Shown here piece by piece: positions 1-11,654 of a DNA stretch of 64,000 nucleotides (positions are counted from its first letter, which is position 1; each line of letters opens with the position of its first letter). The notes below the pieces were generated by a model. That model was not told where the DNA came from and did not search any database. It saw nothing but the letters and a program-made list of their open reading frames with translations. Origin of the DNA: Thelonectria olida (taxonomy: Eukaryota > Ascomycota > Sordariomycetes > Hypocreales > Nectriaceae); NCBI GenBank assembly GCA_020736575.1, contig JAGPYM010000002.1, positions 1,984,001 through 2,048,000 on the forward strand, in the 5' to 3' direction. The position numbers and the translations under genes are program-made.

Positions 1-3000
1 AACAAGCCGGCAAAGGCTCCTGATAGGCTACCGAGGTCTCTTCATTTCATCAAAGATTCCTTCGTAGGGTTCAGCATGGCATTAATGACTTGTCCGTGCG
101 TGGTTGGTGTGGCTCATCCACCAGGGCGCTCTGTTGGCGCGAAAGGTAAAGCCAGCCATGGAGGTGCTCATGTTCTCAACAATTTCCCCAGGTCTGCTAT
201 GCCGGAGTGGTCGCCTGGCACTGACAATCAGATACAGAGGGTAGATCCCATGCGGTACTTCAGACATCCAAATGCAGCCACGTATCGGGTGCAACTAGCC
301 ATGGTGAGAGGAAACAGGTACTTCGTAGAGCGTGTGTACCAGGTATGTGAGCAGGCATGTATGTAACACAAGCATTGGCAGGCTCTGAAGCTCGTGGCTG
401 GCAGAGCGTGGGGAGTCGGACAACCAGAAACCCCTGATTGGGATGTGTTGAGTGCAGGGTCTCTATGGACGCCATGGTTGCGCGAGGGTGGGGTGTTGCA
501 CAACCTCGATCGTACAGCAGGCACATGTACGTACTCGAGTGGAAGGATATCTCACGTACGCAGTAGTTCATGTTGACAGATAGATTCGCAGCCAAAGAGA
601 GACTCGAATCGGCGATTGGCCCCCACATAGATTGCTTTCGTTTCTAGGGCGAAGCTGGTCGTAGAGATCCGGGCTGAGAGACGACTTGCATTAACTCAAA
701 GAGGCCCTTGATCCGATTGTCGCTAGAAGACGTGCGGGAGACCCGATGCAACGTCAATGGTGGTTGACGTGTGGTGAAATTTCGTCACAGCTGCAGCAGT
801 GCAGGATGCATGCAGTCTCCGACGTCAAGCCCACGTTACGTACGTAGTGAGATCTTCACATGCATATTCGCAAGTACCTTAACTCTCAGCATGTGCGTGA
901 AGGCCCGCCTGTCTTGATTTGACTGACGTTTGAGACCTGACGCCAGTCTCTAGGCAAGCCTCCCATTGTGTGAGCAGTGCCTCTTTTGAGGCCCTCCCTC
1001 ATCAAAGGCAAGCATCGAGTCGTTGGCGGGAGGAGTGACGGGCTAGCTGTGTTCGGAGGGCCTTGGGAAACTGGCTCAAGCCATGGACGAATGAATGGCT
1101 TCGTCGCACGCCGCAAAACGCGGACGTGAGGAGATGAGTGAGGGCAGAAGATCTGTCATTGGCGAGAGCAAAGCTTCGTCGAGCGATTAACAAGCAGCTA
1201 AGGCAAGCTGTTGATGGAGGCCAGCCCTTAGCTCTTGCCTCAACTGAGAGGTTCGTAGCGCGGGAAATCGACTCCCGCATCTGCACGTGCCATGGAAAGC
1301 TCCAAGCTCACCCCTTCTCCACTTCGTTCGCTACGCACACATCGGGCCCGGCGCCAGCGCTGCTCCACCTCTCGCCCTCCGCCATCTCCACCAGTCGCCA
1401 ATGGAAGAGATTTGTTTCCCCCTCTCTTGACTACCGATATCGTCCCATGTTTCGTTCCACGTCAACGCTGTGCTCGCGATATCCGAAATCATCTCGAACG
1501 ATGACTTCAGGGTTTCCTTCGTACATGCAACAGCGAGACATTGCACGTCGTGAGGCACAACGTCAATGAGGATAAACAGTAAACTAGATCTGGGGCGAGC
1601 TCGCTTGGCTAGGTGCCCCTCTAATTATTGGTGGCTCCGTGTTCTAACAATGCTCCAACTCGGGGAGAAATGCCATGCTCGAATTCCCTCCTTTGGCTGA
1701 CTGTTGGTCGGCTCGACTTGTTTTCACAACTCCAAGCTTCGCCCTGCAGAGGCGCCTCAAGTTGTCGCTGTCACATTTGACTCGCTCATTCAACCCTAAT
1801 GGCGCCGTTTTGGGCCTCCAGCATGCACCGATGCACCAGCTCCGGCCTCTCCCGCTGCAACATCTGCGGTCCGTCTCGGCCGCCAGTCGAATGAGATCTC
1901 TCCAAAAATTTCCGGATGGCACCCAGCTTCTCGATCTATGCCGAAACAGATCTGGGCCAGCCTTATGAAGCGTCATGATACCGAATGAGCCACGGATGCG
2001 CCTCTGCTTTCTCCGCAAATGTCTACACAGCAGCGTACTCGTGGATGCATCAAGCATTGATCGTCGCCATTTCTCTCTAGACAGCCGAGGTTCTTGATCG
2101 CACATACCTAGCTGGATGGAGGGTTTGGAAAACGTCATACTCAGGCGAGTTACGCACAGAGCGCTCACAAGATGTCTCGCGCAGTATCTTGCCTCTATCA
2201 TGCTAGTGCATGCATACCTAGGTTAGCGATCTGCTTGCGTCTTTCTATTTACGGGAGTTCTGGCTCCCTCATGCACCAACCACTATCCACCATCCAGGTT
2301 CGCTCAGGATGCAAGGGCACTGAGCTGATTCAGCTCCTCAAGCAATCACTTGAAACTCACTCGTTGGCTCCCTCTTCATCGCCGATCCCTCGTTTCATGC
2401 TCAGAGTCAGGCCTCCTCAGCCAAGATAGTCGATAACAATATGTCTGTAGGACTGGAGGGTCAGATGAACGAAGACACAAACTCAGGTCTAAGAAGTTTA
2501 GTCCAACACGGTCAAGCTCAACGAGGACCTTCCCTGTACTACGTGGGTGCGCTTGTCAGAGCCGCCTCGGAGGAAGGCATTTCCTTTAACCCCGACCATG
2601 GTCTCAACACTGAGATCTGTCATCCACTGCCTGCCTCCAGCCGCATTCCATCTCGCCTCATTTTGTTATTTAGACGGCTCTACTTAGCGACGTGCCCCGT
2701 TTAGCGGCACCAGACAGACTGCCGCCAGGCAATGGGTCAAAGGCATCCGTGCCTTGACACAACAGCACTGTAAGGCACTTTGCGGGGCAGGCATGGAGGC
2801 TTTCCACGACCGCCTCCCTGCCCAGCCGGAGCCAAGACAAGAGGCGGTCCACTCATTCATTAATCTGTGGGCCCACCGGTTCGAGTGGGGTTTTTTCTTT
2901 TTTTGAGTGCGTGCTCTTCGTTGGGGTGAGGGAGGGGATCTGCTCGCCAATATGCGGAAAGTCCGATTTGCCCCATCCCCGGTATGGGTAAAAATGGGCA

Positions 3001-5719
3001 AAGTATCATTACCGATTTTCTCACTCGCCTTACTCATCGCAGGTACGCAGGTAGAAGTCTCACAGTAGTAGCATTGGCACCGTCGCTTTAGTTGGTGCTT
3101 GAATCTTAGCGTGAACCACCAAGTACGACTGGAGTACTGGCTGAGGACATGTTGAGTAATCATTGAAGAGAAGATGATTAGAGCCAAGCATGCGATTGAT
3201 CTTGAATTATTGATCACTATATTAAGGTTTTGCGGGCAATTTCCCTCCAGAGTTCCGTATGAGGTGCGTTGGCTCTAATAACAGCAGACGCTTGGAATGC
3301 AACGGCCGGCTCTTGGCTATCCGCAATTACAGTCAAGATTGACGCCTGGCGATGAATAGTTGACTTCTCATTACTCTTCAAACACATAGCGTTAACCTGT
3401 GGTGCAGTTTCTCACGGCGCTCGCGACGACCGGCGGCCAAGCCGACGTGGCTGGTTGCATCGCAGGAAAGGGTTTCCCCTGTGGCTGTGCCATGTGGATG
3501 CAGCTCCGACGCCACGCCCGGATCGGCAATTAGATCTCTATGGCTAGGAACTAACAAACAACCTTGAAGCTCCAGGAAAATTTCCGAGGGACCCTTGACT
3601 CCCCCAGCCCAGGTAAGACAGGTCAAGCTTTGTCATACCTCCAAGTCGCACACACACTGTGGTTTCTGTTCTAATGGACACGTCGACGTCACCCCCTTCA
3701 GCTAGACAGGGGCGATCTGCCTCCGCATCCAAGGACTTGTTTCTTCTCGGACAAATTACGACGCACGTAGGTACATACGGAGTACCGCGGCCATAGCCCC
3801 GGCGTACAACCAGGGAACTGTTTCCGGTCGATCCCAACCCCCTCACCGTGCCCCCGGCGGCAGTGGTCCCAGGTTTAAGCCTTCAGCTGGGGTGCCGCAG
3901 TCGATCAATCTTCTCCAGGCTTAGACTTGGGTCTGAAATAAGCCCCCACGCCTACGAACCAAACTCCCCCACGAATGAGAATCTAGACTCATCAAGCGAC
4001 TTCGAGAGAGTGTGATGCTAATTACGAATTCACCTTGGTATCCTCTTGTTGCATCCTCTATGTATCTTAAATCAGACAGAGAGGGCAAAGATGTCCTCTC
4101 CCTTCATAGCTGACAACAGCATCAGTCTCCAGTCTCCGCCATGCTACATACTCTTGCAGGCTGAGGTTGGGTCACCGGACTTTCCGCCCTCTTCTAGGTC
4201 TCTTACCAATCATTTGGTCATTATTCTGGGGTAAGAGCCGAGCTAATCAAGTCACTTGTCTCTCGAGCAGGAATCGAGTTGTCGCTGGCTACCATGCTCA
4301 TGTCCTGCTCCGGCCACTAGGAATACTTACCCGGATATGCAAGTGCAATTGGGCTTGCATCACCTGTTGAACCCAAGACCAACATCCCTCCCCTGACACC
4401 GCCACTCGCAATTGGCCCAGGGGGGGGTTGATAGCGCAGAGTGACTGATTTGGACATGCAAATGCACAGTGACAGAGCTCTGTGGGCGCGACCAACATGT
4501 AAGTTGCTTTCTTTTTATTACACCGATAACTCCACTCACCCCTCAAGTCCAAGCTAATATTTTAGGAAAGCCCTTCTCGTCAACTGGCAGAAAGAGCCAG
4601 ATGTTGTGTGGTGAAATGCACAAATTGATTCCACCTTGCCTCGAGAGTGTGTCGCCAGGGTCTAGGGTAAGCTCCTCAAGACGACGAGTTGATTCAACAA
4701 TAGCAATACTGTATTAGGTACGCTATGAACCTAGCACTCGCAATTGCTTCTTTAGATCTCGGCATGTAATATTTAATGCGAGGCAGTCCTAGCTTCCTGC
4801 ATCTGGTCGGCGTCATAATGACCCATTTTAATGTCCAGTTATGTATGCACACATTGCGATCTCGCATGCGTGGACTGAAGGATACAGCGGGAATTTGCGA
4901 ATAAAACCAACAGAAGTGCGGCAACAAAAGCCGATTGAATTTACTCGATACCCCACGGGTTGCCACTAGGTTGCGCTGGCAATCACTCTCAGAAATCGGA
5001 GACATGCCGGTGTTTTGACACAGCTATTGCTCCAATCCTCGGCAAATGGTTCAAAGGAGTGATTCCGCCCTATCCTTGCAATTAGCATTGGACCTTGCAA
5101 CAAAGCCAGCATGGATATATAAGTCTTTCAAGGAATATTGTCGACTGTGACGACCAAACGAATCATTTCAATGACTTAGAGTTGATTGTTGTTGGTGCAC
5201 CTACCTGCCTATATGAAGCAGGCTATGACGTGGCTGGAACATGCTTATGATAAGATATTCAAGAATAACCACAGCATTTTCCAAATTATAACCTGACTTA
5301 TCATATATCTACCCCCAGATGACCCCAGAAAGAGGAGGTTTGCTCTATCACGGATACAAGTACGCACAAGCAGACGGATGAATAAGTTTCGCACTGTAGG
5401 ATAGCTAGGAAGTGAGTGACGACGCACCGTGTGAACAAACCCCACCGCCCGAAACACTGTGCCCCATTCTGGGCCGCCATTGGATTTGTCGGCTGACGGC
5501 AACTGGCTCTGAAGCCCAACTTCATTGCCAACAAACAGAGAATCCGAAGAGCTTAGGGAGAAGCAGCGGGTGAGTCAAGAGACGTTGTTTACTCTGCATT
5601 GCTTCTAATAATCGCGGGAAAGGCTGCACCTCCAGAAGCGACGTTGAAGCTGTCTCTTGAAGCGTATGGTAGACGACTGATCTCACCCCTCCTCCCCGCC
5701 ATTCAACCCATGGTCCATC
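1..5719. other. Gene-poor left region
   Basis: No protein family is recognisable on either strand in this 5.7 kb. The longest open frame (about 185 codons, minus strand, 1644-2201) has no conserved look, no splice partners and a composition like read-through of non-coding DNA. From about 4.0 to 5.6 kb the sequence is visibly more AT-rich than the genes to the right. A TATA-like element lies near 5113 but leads to no usable open frame. The last few hundred bases presumably hold the promoter of the methylesterase gene that starts at 5720. It could be plain intergenic DNA or a decayed element; nothing in it decides this. Confidence 0.5.
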
Positions 5720-7029
5720 ATGAGCGACCTACAACGAGCCTGGGCAAAGGCCAAGGTGGGAATTCAGTCGGATTACTTCAATGAACTAGACGAAGAACCA
5801 GAGGCCGACCAGGTATCTGATTTACGGGAACCGGTAGACGACGACTCATCATCCGCCTCATCAGCTTCGTCCGTCTCGTCGACGGGCACGGTTATCCCAT
5901 CCCCCAACCAGAGGCTATTTGCTCGACCTCAAGGGTAAGCCCGGCTCAACTCGCTTTGGACGATGCTGACCATGTGCAGATTTGCTCGAGGCAGGACTTT
6001 GGAACAGATCCCATGGACAACCTACTTTGAGCGAGAGTTAACGCTGACATCCGACGTTGACCCCGCAGTCACTTATCATGCCTATCTCACATCGCCCGTC
6101 GATAAAGGCCCCCTGTTCGTGATGCATCATGGAGCTGGATCATCAGGGCTGTCTTTTGCTGTCGTCGCCAGCGAGATTCGGAAACGACTGTCTTCCGCCG
6201 GTATTCTTGCCATTGATTGCCGAGGTCATGGATCAACCGTTACTCCAGATGATGAGAAGTTGGACCTTGGACTCGACACGCTTTCGGCTGATCTGTACGC
6301 CGCTATTCAACTGACGAAGACGGAAATGAAATGGAAAGAGTTGCCCTCGATAGTCCTTGTCGGCCATTCTCTGGGCGGTGCTGTTGTCACAGACTTAGCC
6401 AAGACCGGTCGGCTGGGAACGTCGCTTTTGGCCTATGCCGTTCTCGACGTCGTCGAGGGGTCCGCCATTGATGCACTGCAGAGTATGCATACATATCTGT
6501 CTACGAGACCGCACGGATTCGCCACGTTACAAGCCGGAATCGAATGGCATATCAGGTCACGAACAATTCGCAACTCTGTTTCCGCTCGCACCTCGGTCCC
6601 CGCGCTGCTGGTATTCGACCAGGAGACGGAACCTACTCGGCCTTGGAGGTGGCGGACTAACCTGGGAGCCACACAGCCGTTCTGGGAAGACTGGTTCGTG
6701 GGACTGAGCAAAAAGTTTCTCGAGGCAAGAGGAGGAAAGCTGTTGCTGCTCGCGGGCACTGATCGGCTCGACACTGAGTTGACCATAGGCCAGATGCAAG
6801 GTACGATGCGAGGAATCTCACCCTGTGACCGTTGATTTGATTGCTCACGCACGGAACAATAGGGAAATACGCCTTGCAGGTTTTCCCGGAGGCTGGCCAT
6901 TTTATACACGAAGATTTGCCAGAGAGGACGGCAGTCTCGTTGGTGGACTTTTACCGGCGGAATGACCGGAGCGCGCTGGTGTTACCCCCAAAGGTGTCGG
7001 ACCTTATCAAGCAGGGCAAGAGGGTATAA
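5720..7029 (+). CDS. PPE1: Protein phosphatase methylesterase 1 (PME-1/Ppe1)
   Basis: Three exons: 5720-5934, 5980-6800 and 6863-7029, giving 400 aa. Both introns are GT-AG and the frame is kept across them. The family removes the methyl ester from the C-terminal leucine of the PP2A catalytic subunit and so controls PP2A holoenzyme assembly. The protein has the alpha/beta-hydrolase fold. An oxyanion-region segment HHGAGSSG precedes the nucleophile elbow GHSLGG (Ser about residue 202), and the likely catalytic His sits in AGHFIHED near residue 358. The first 70 residues are acidic and Ser-rich (a DDDSSSASSAS-type run), which is the usual variable N-terminus. The start at 5720 is chosen because it opens the conserved MSDLQR-like beginning and no in-frame ATG precedes it. 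Length and motif order match fungal Ppe1. Confidence 0.93.
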
Positions 7030-8429
7030 GAACGGGAACATGATAGATGGATATGGCGATGACTCGGGCTGGGACGTGACGCGTCTTGCACCTTGTCATA
7101 GGGGTTTACAGGCTGGCACGCAGAAGTCTATGGCGTTCGCGAAATAGGTTCAGGCTGCCTTGGGATGCAAGGGATGACACGGAAGCAATGTAGAGAGTCT
7201 CCTCTTGTCTTGAAGCATATCGGATGTGACGTGGCCGCCTCCTCTATTGTTACCTGCTTTAGACATGAGTTTCACACATGAGCTATTGAGGCATTAGTTT
7301 GCTATTGAACGGCCCAGGGTTTGGTTACTTATTTGTCCTCCAGGTGCGGTGGATGCTTGTCGAGAGTACACAGTTTATCCGTCTCTTCGTTACATGTCAA
7401 GTGGTAGTTCAAACCAGACCCTAGTAGACAATTCATCAGAGTTTCGAAATTAGGTTTCTCAAGCCCATGCCGATCTGTGTTCATAGCGTTCCCTGGTTGC
7501 TGCGCCCCCCGAAAGGCCTGCTCCAGATGAACGGGCCTGAGGTTTGTGAGTGGTGAACGACATGCCGAGTCCCGAAAGGAATAACCCGACTTGCTCAACC
7601 TTGGATGCAAGGGAGGGTAAGTTTTGTGTGAAACGATGTTTGCTTTTCGTGAACCAATTGGTGGCAAGGGAAACCATCCTTGCCCCGTTGATCCAGACGG
7701 GAGAGAACGATGGGTGCCAAGTATTCGTACCCGTATTGATTCCGCTCCGTACTTTGTGCATATCCGTCGGTTTCTGATTCATCTCTCGGCGAGTCTGGAA
7801 GAGAAGAGCCGAATAGGGATCCGCCATCTCCACATCGCCCTATGAGAACCGCCCCAGGATTTCAGGACGCTTATTTGCGATCCTCAATTGGGGACCCGGT
7901 TCCAGGCCCGGTCTATCCACATGGGCATGTCCAAGGTGGAAGTTAGCAGTTCCCCCATGGCCGCGCTAGGGGTGACCATTGGCTAGGGCTGAAGAGTGGC
8001 GTTGTTTTGACAGTGTGAGTGGATAGGGGGGAGCTTGGTTTCCGGGGTGTCACTCGACGAGGCCGGATATCGGTAGTGAATTGGCCCTGATAGTTGTGCC
8101 TGGCCTGGTCGTGCCTGACTGTTGACACCCAGAAAGTGACCAGCGGGAGCTCGCCAACCAAAACGGAAGTCAGCTCCCAGATGGAGCTGGCCACTTCAAC
8201 TAACTGCCCCTACATTTCGTCTGGTGACAGGCCGCGACCATTCCGGCTGAAAGCCAATTTGAAGGGCAATTAAAACCTCGCCCTTCCCCTCTGCGAGACT
8301 CTCGCTACCCTCCTCGCTCATTCTGCATTCTCTGCTTCTCATCCGCATCTGGTCTTCCAATTCCCATCTCTCCTGCTTATTCTTCTTCCCACCAATCCAC
8401 CTCGGTTCTCGATTACTCCACCAATCACC
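7030..8429. other. Intergenic, methylesterase to CFEM gene
   Basis: Contains the 3' UTR of the methylesterase and the promoter of the CFEM gene. No conserved coding frame is visible; open frames near 7329-7845 on both strands overlap each other and look random. A CT-rich stretch from about 8278 to 8425, just before the ATG at 8430, is typical of a highly expressed filamentous-fungal promoter and leader. Confidence 0.5.
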
Positions 8430-9139
8430 ATGAAGGCCTCCATCCTCTCTCTTGCCCTGGTCGCTGGTTTCGCTGCCGCTCAGTCGGATAAGATCCCTAG
8501 CTGCGCGGTACGTTGATTGACTCTTGACTCCGGGTCCTCTTCGCGTCTCGGTTGCGGCGTCGATCGATTCGTGCCTTACGGAAGAACACGATGTTTGGGA
8601 GGGAGACAAATGGCTAACCTGAGACGCTGTGTGGATAGACCTCGTGTATCAACAAGTACACCACCGGAGACGGCATCGCCGGCTGCGGTCAACTTGACAT
8701 CAAGTGCATCTGCAGCAATGACGATTTCCTCAACGGCATCGCCTGCTGCCTGAAGGACAAGTGTGATGCTTCTGGTCAGGCCGCTGCTGTCAAGTACGCC
8801 CAGCAGATCTGTTCCACGGCCTGCGTCACCGTTCCCGATGAGGTTACCTGCAACGAATCCAGCAACAGCGCCAGTGCCAGCACCGCCAGCAAGAGCGCCT
8901 CTGAGACGACGAGTTCCGCTACTGAGTCCGAGAGTGCCAGCGACGAGACCGCTACCGCCAAGTCGGCCGCCACTGAGACCGAGACCGAGGCCGCTGCTAC
9001 CACTGCTGCCGAGTCGTCTGAGACGGCTACTGGATCTTCCAGCGCCGCCTCTTCGACCAGCGCCGGTGCCGCCATGGCTGGCCTGGACACCGCTGGTGGT
9101 GTTATGGGCGCCGTCATGGCCCTTCTCTTTGCGCTGTAA
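8430..9139 (+). CDS. CFEM-domain GPI-anchored cell-wall/surface protein
   Basis: Two exons, 8430-8507 and 8639-9139, giving 192 aa. Residues 1-18 form a signal peptide ([18 protein letters not shown]). The CFEM domain runs from about residue 22 to 88. It shows the spaced cysteines, including the PSCATSC opening, a CIC pair, an aspartate-phenylalanine (DDF) before a CC pair, and two late cysteines. A Ser/Thr/Ala/Glu-rich stalk follows, and the protein ends in a hydrophobic tail ([14 protein letters not shown]) preceded by small residues, as expected for GPI attachment. Family members sit in the cell wall or membrane, and some bind haem or act in host interaction; the role of this one cannot be told from sequence. 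The intron follows the Ala of the first CFEM motif, and the frame is phase 0 across it. Confidence 0.92.
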
Positions 9140-9899
9140 GCAAATCGACATGCAACGACCGAGACATTTACACGGATATGGCTGGGATGTAATGATGGAT
9201 GAACGCAAGTATCATGGCTGATGATGGCTTGAATGGTGGTTTCCCTTTCGAGATATGATCGACACGGGTCGTGTCTAATATTTGGCACACTTGTCATTTG
9301 CTGCAAAGCTACCCCTTAATGAACGAAAACATTTTATGAGACACTGAGATTTCTGTACCTATTGATGAACAATATTTGCCGTTGCGTGCAGGTGATTCCG
9401 GTGATAGCGGACCGCTGGTGGTCCAGTGTCGTCATAGCTTGCTGTGGGTGTCAGTTGGAGATGCAGCCATCTGCACGTTGGTCAGGGGTCGATAAGCATG
9501 GTGTGTGAGTGTGAGGCTGTTCGACTATTAACTCCGCTAGGTTCGAGACCGAAGAGGTGTGATGATGTAAGGTTATCTACTCGTACATGATCATAAGAAC
9601 TCAACATTCATGTCTTCTTCGGGGTCAATTCAAAGATGGAGCTGACGGGAGTCATGCCGGGGATTGCTTGTTGGCCCAGAGAAAAAGACCCACCACTTCC
9701 GATCCTCCAGTTGGAGGTGCCCGCAATAAAAATCCAACCCCGCCAAACGTCACAGAGAATCAATAACCCCACCATCTCGTGGTTTCTGGTTTTATTGTCA
9801 CTGACGCAAACCCTGATCCTGACCTCGACGTCTCATCATCATTCGCATCCGACTTTACCCCTCGTGTTCCTTACCAATTCCTCGCCAAACGCTGCGAAC
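9140..9899. other. Intergenic, CFEM gene to RPE1
   Basis: Holds the CFEM 3' UTR and the RPE1 promoter. No independent gene is visible. The epimerase reading frame stays open upstream to an in-frame ATG at 9636, but that segment is most likely leader (see findings). Confidence 0.5.
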
Positions 9900-10851
9900 A
9901 TGGCCCCCAACACCATCATCGCTCCCTCAATTCTCTCGGCCGACTTTGGCAATCTCGGCCATGATTGCGCTCGCACCATGGAGCAGGGCGCCGACTGGTT
10001 GCACGTTGACATCATGTAAGTGGCATGTTTCGGCCCGCCCATGATGTGATGCTTACTAGACATAGGGACGGCCACTTCGTTCCCAACATCACCTTTGGAC
10101 CTCCCGTTGTTGCCAAGATCCGCGGTCACGTCGAGAAGCCCACCGAGAATCACGGCCGAGGAACCTTCGATTGCCACATGATGATTGCAGAGGTAAATAC
10201 TCCCTATGCTTATGGAAGGACATACGAAACTGTTGCAATCGTGTGAAGGTTGGGCTTACAATGAGATAAATAGCCCAAGAAATGGGTCAAGGAGTTCAAG
10301 AAGGCCGGCTGTGATCTCTACTGCTTTCACTACGAGGCTGCCTTCTCCAGTGCTGCCGAGAACCCCGAGGACAATACCGAAGAGAAGACCAACCCTAAGG
10401 CGTTGATTCGATACATTCACGACCAGGGCCTTCTTGCTGGAATTGCTATCAAGCCTGACACTTCGGTCGATGTGTTGTGGGAGATTTTGGAGAACTCCGA
10501 GAAGGAGGAACTCCCTGATGTATGGCAGCCATTCTCATAATGGTCCTGTTGAAATGGAAGAGCTGAAGTTAACGTTGGTATTAGATGGTTCTTATCATGA
10601 CGGTCTACCCCGGGTTCGGCGGTCAGAAGTTCATGGCCTCAGAGCTCCCCAAGGTCCAAGCCCTCCGAGAGAAGTACCCCGACCTGAACATCGAGGTCGA
10701 CGGTGGCCTGGGACCCGGAACCATTGACCAGGCTGCGGATGCTGGAGCCAATGTCATCGTGGCGGGCAGCGCTGTGTTTGGCGCCAAGGATCCTTCTGAA
10801 GTCATCGCTCTGCTGCGAAAGACGGTGGACAATGCAATCGCCAAGATCTAA
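9900..10851 (+). CDS. RPE1: Ribulose-phosphate 3-epimerase
   Basis: Four exons: 9900-10015, 10066-10192, 10274-10519 and 10585-10851, giving 251 aa. The enzyme interconverts ribulose-5-phosphate and xylulose-5-phosphate in the cytosolic non-oxidative pentose phosphate pathway. It is a TIM barrel with clear family signatures: APSILSADF at the N-terminus, HVDIMDGHFVPN (metal-binding His and Asp, codon split by intron 1), the HYEAA segment, [12 protein letters not shown], and the phosphate-binding [10 protein letters not shown] and [12 protein letters not shown]. Length fits the family. The start at 9900 has a good context (AACATGGCC) and begins the conserved region directly. Each intron restores the frame exactly. 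Confidence 0.97.
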
Positions 10852-11654
10852 GAGAGAGGTGTTCTCGTGGAGTTATTTGCATGACATGAATGAGGTGCGG
10901 AATATAGACGAGGAATTGGGATGATGATGATGATGATGTTGCCAAAGGGCACCTGATCCAGCAAATTTTGGATATCAATTTTTTCTTCTGAATATCCTTT
11001 AATCGGTTATGAAAACTGCGATATTGGATAATTATATGAGAAAGATGTCACCGAGTCGAGACTGACTACATCGTATCGTCTCGAGTACGGATTAGATGGG
11101 CAGCGATCCCCTCAAGCGCTAGCTCATGAAGGCCCGAGAGCTCAACAACGACCCGACAACGTCAATTCAGCGTCTATCTAATAAATAAGTCTCATAGTCG
11201 AAGTGTAGGAGGGGGCGTATTATGTAATTGTGCAGTTCTCTCTTCAGGTGGCTTGCGCTGAGAGCGACATCGGTGTAAAGGCCAGCCTCCAATGAGACGT
11301 TCTTTAGCCGCTTGCAACGCAACAATGGCATCACCCTATCTGTTAATTATTGATTGATTTAATGAGACGATGAGTGAGACAAGACAGCCCCAAAAATTGA
11401 AACAAAAATAATTGTGCGCGGTAAGCTACAGTGCAGAAAGGGCTTTTCCCATCTATCAATGATCAGAGAGACAAGGTACAAGGCCCAGCCGCCCAAGAAA
11501 ATGGGTCGATTTCGGAGCCAGAATTTTTAGAGATTGGCGACGTCAGCCCACCTTGAGCTTTGCTCCGGTTTTGCGCCTCGCACTTTTTTCCATTTCTTTT
11601 CTTGCGCCGCCCTCGAACAAGAAAGCTCGCAACATTCCAATTGAGCCCGTCGTC
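10852..11654. other. Intergenic, RPE1 to hydroxylase gene
   Basis: Contains the RPE1 3' UTR with a trinucleotide (ATG)n run at about 10919-10938 and AT-rich sequence near 10975-11040, then the promoter of the dioxygenase gene. Nothing coding is recognisable. Confidence 0.5.
10919..10938 (+). repeat. (ATG)n microsatellite
   Basis: About six tandem copies of the GAT/ATG trinucleotide lie just after the RPE1 stop codon, in the 3' UTR. Confidence 0.85.

Noticed and set aside
1644..2201. Minus-strand open frame of 185 codons in the left region
   Set aside because: No family features, no supporting splice structure, overlapping random frames on the other strand.
8576..9208. Long Gly/Leu-rich frame antisense to the CFEM gene
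   Set aside because: It mirrors the Ser/Ala/Thr repeats of the CFEM stalk on the opposite strand; a shadow of biased codon use.
9521..9570. GGTTCGAGACC resembling a tRNA T-arm
   Set aside because: No matching acceptor, D or anticodon arms around it on either strand.
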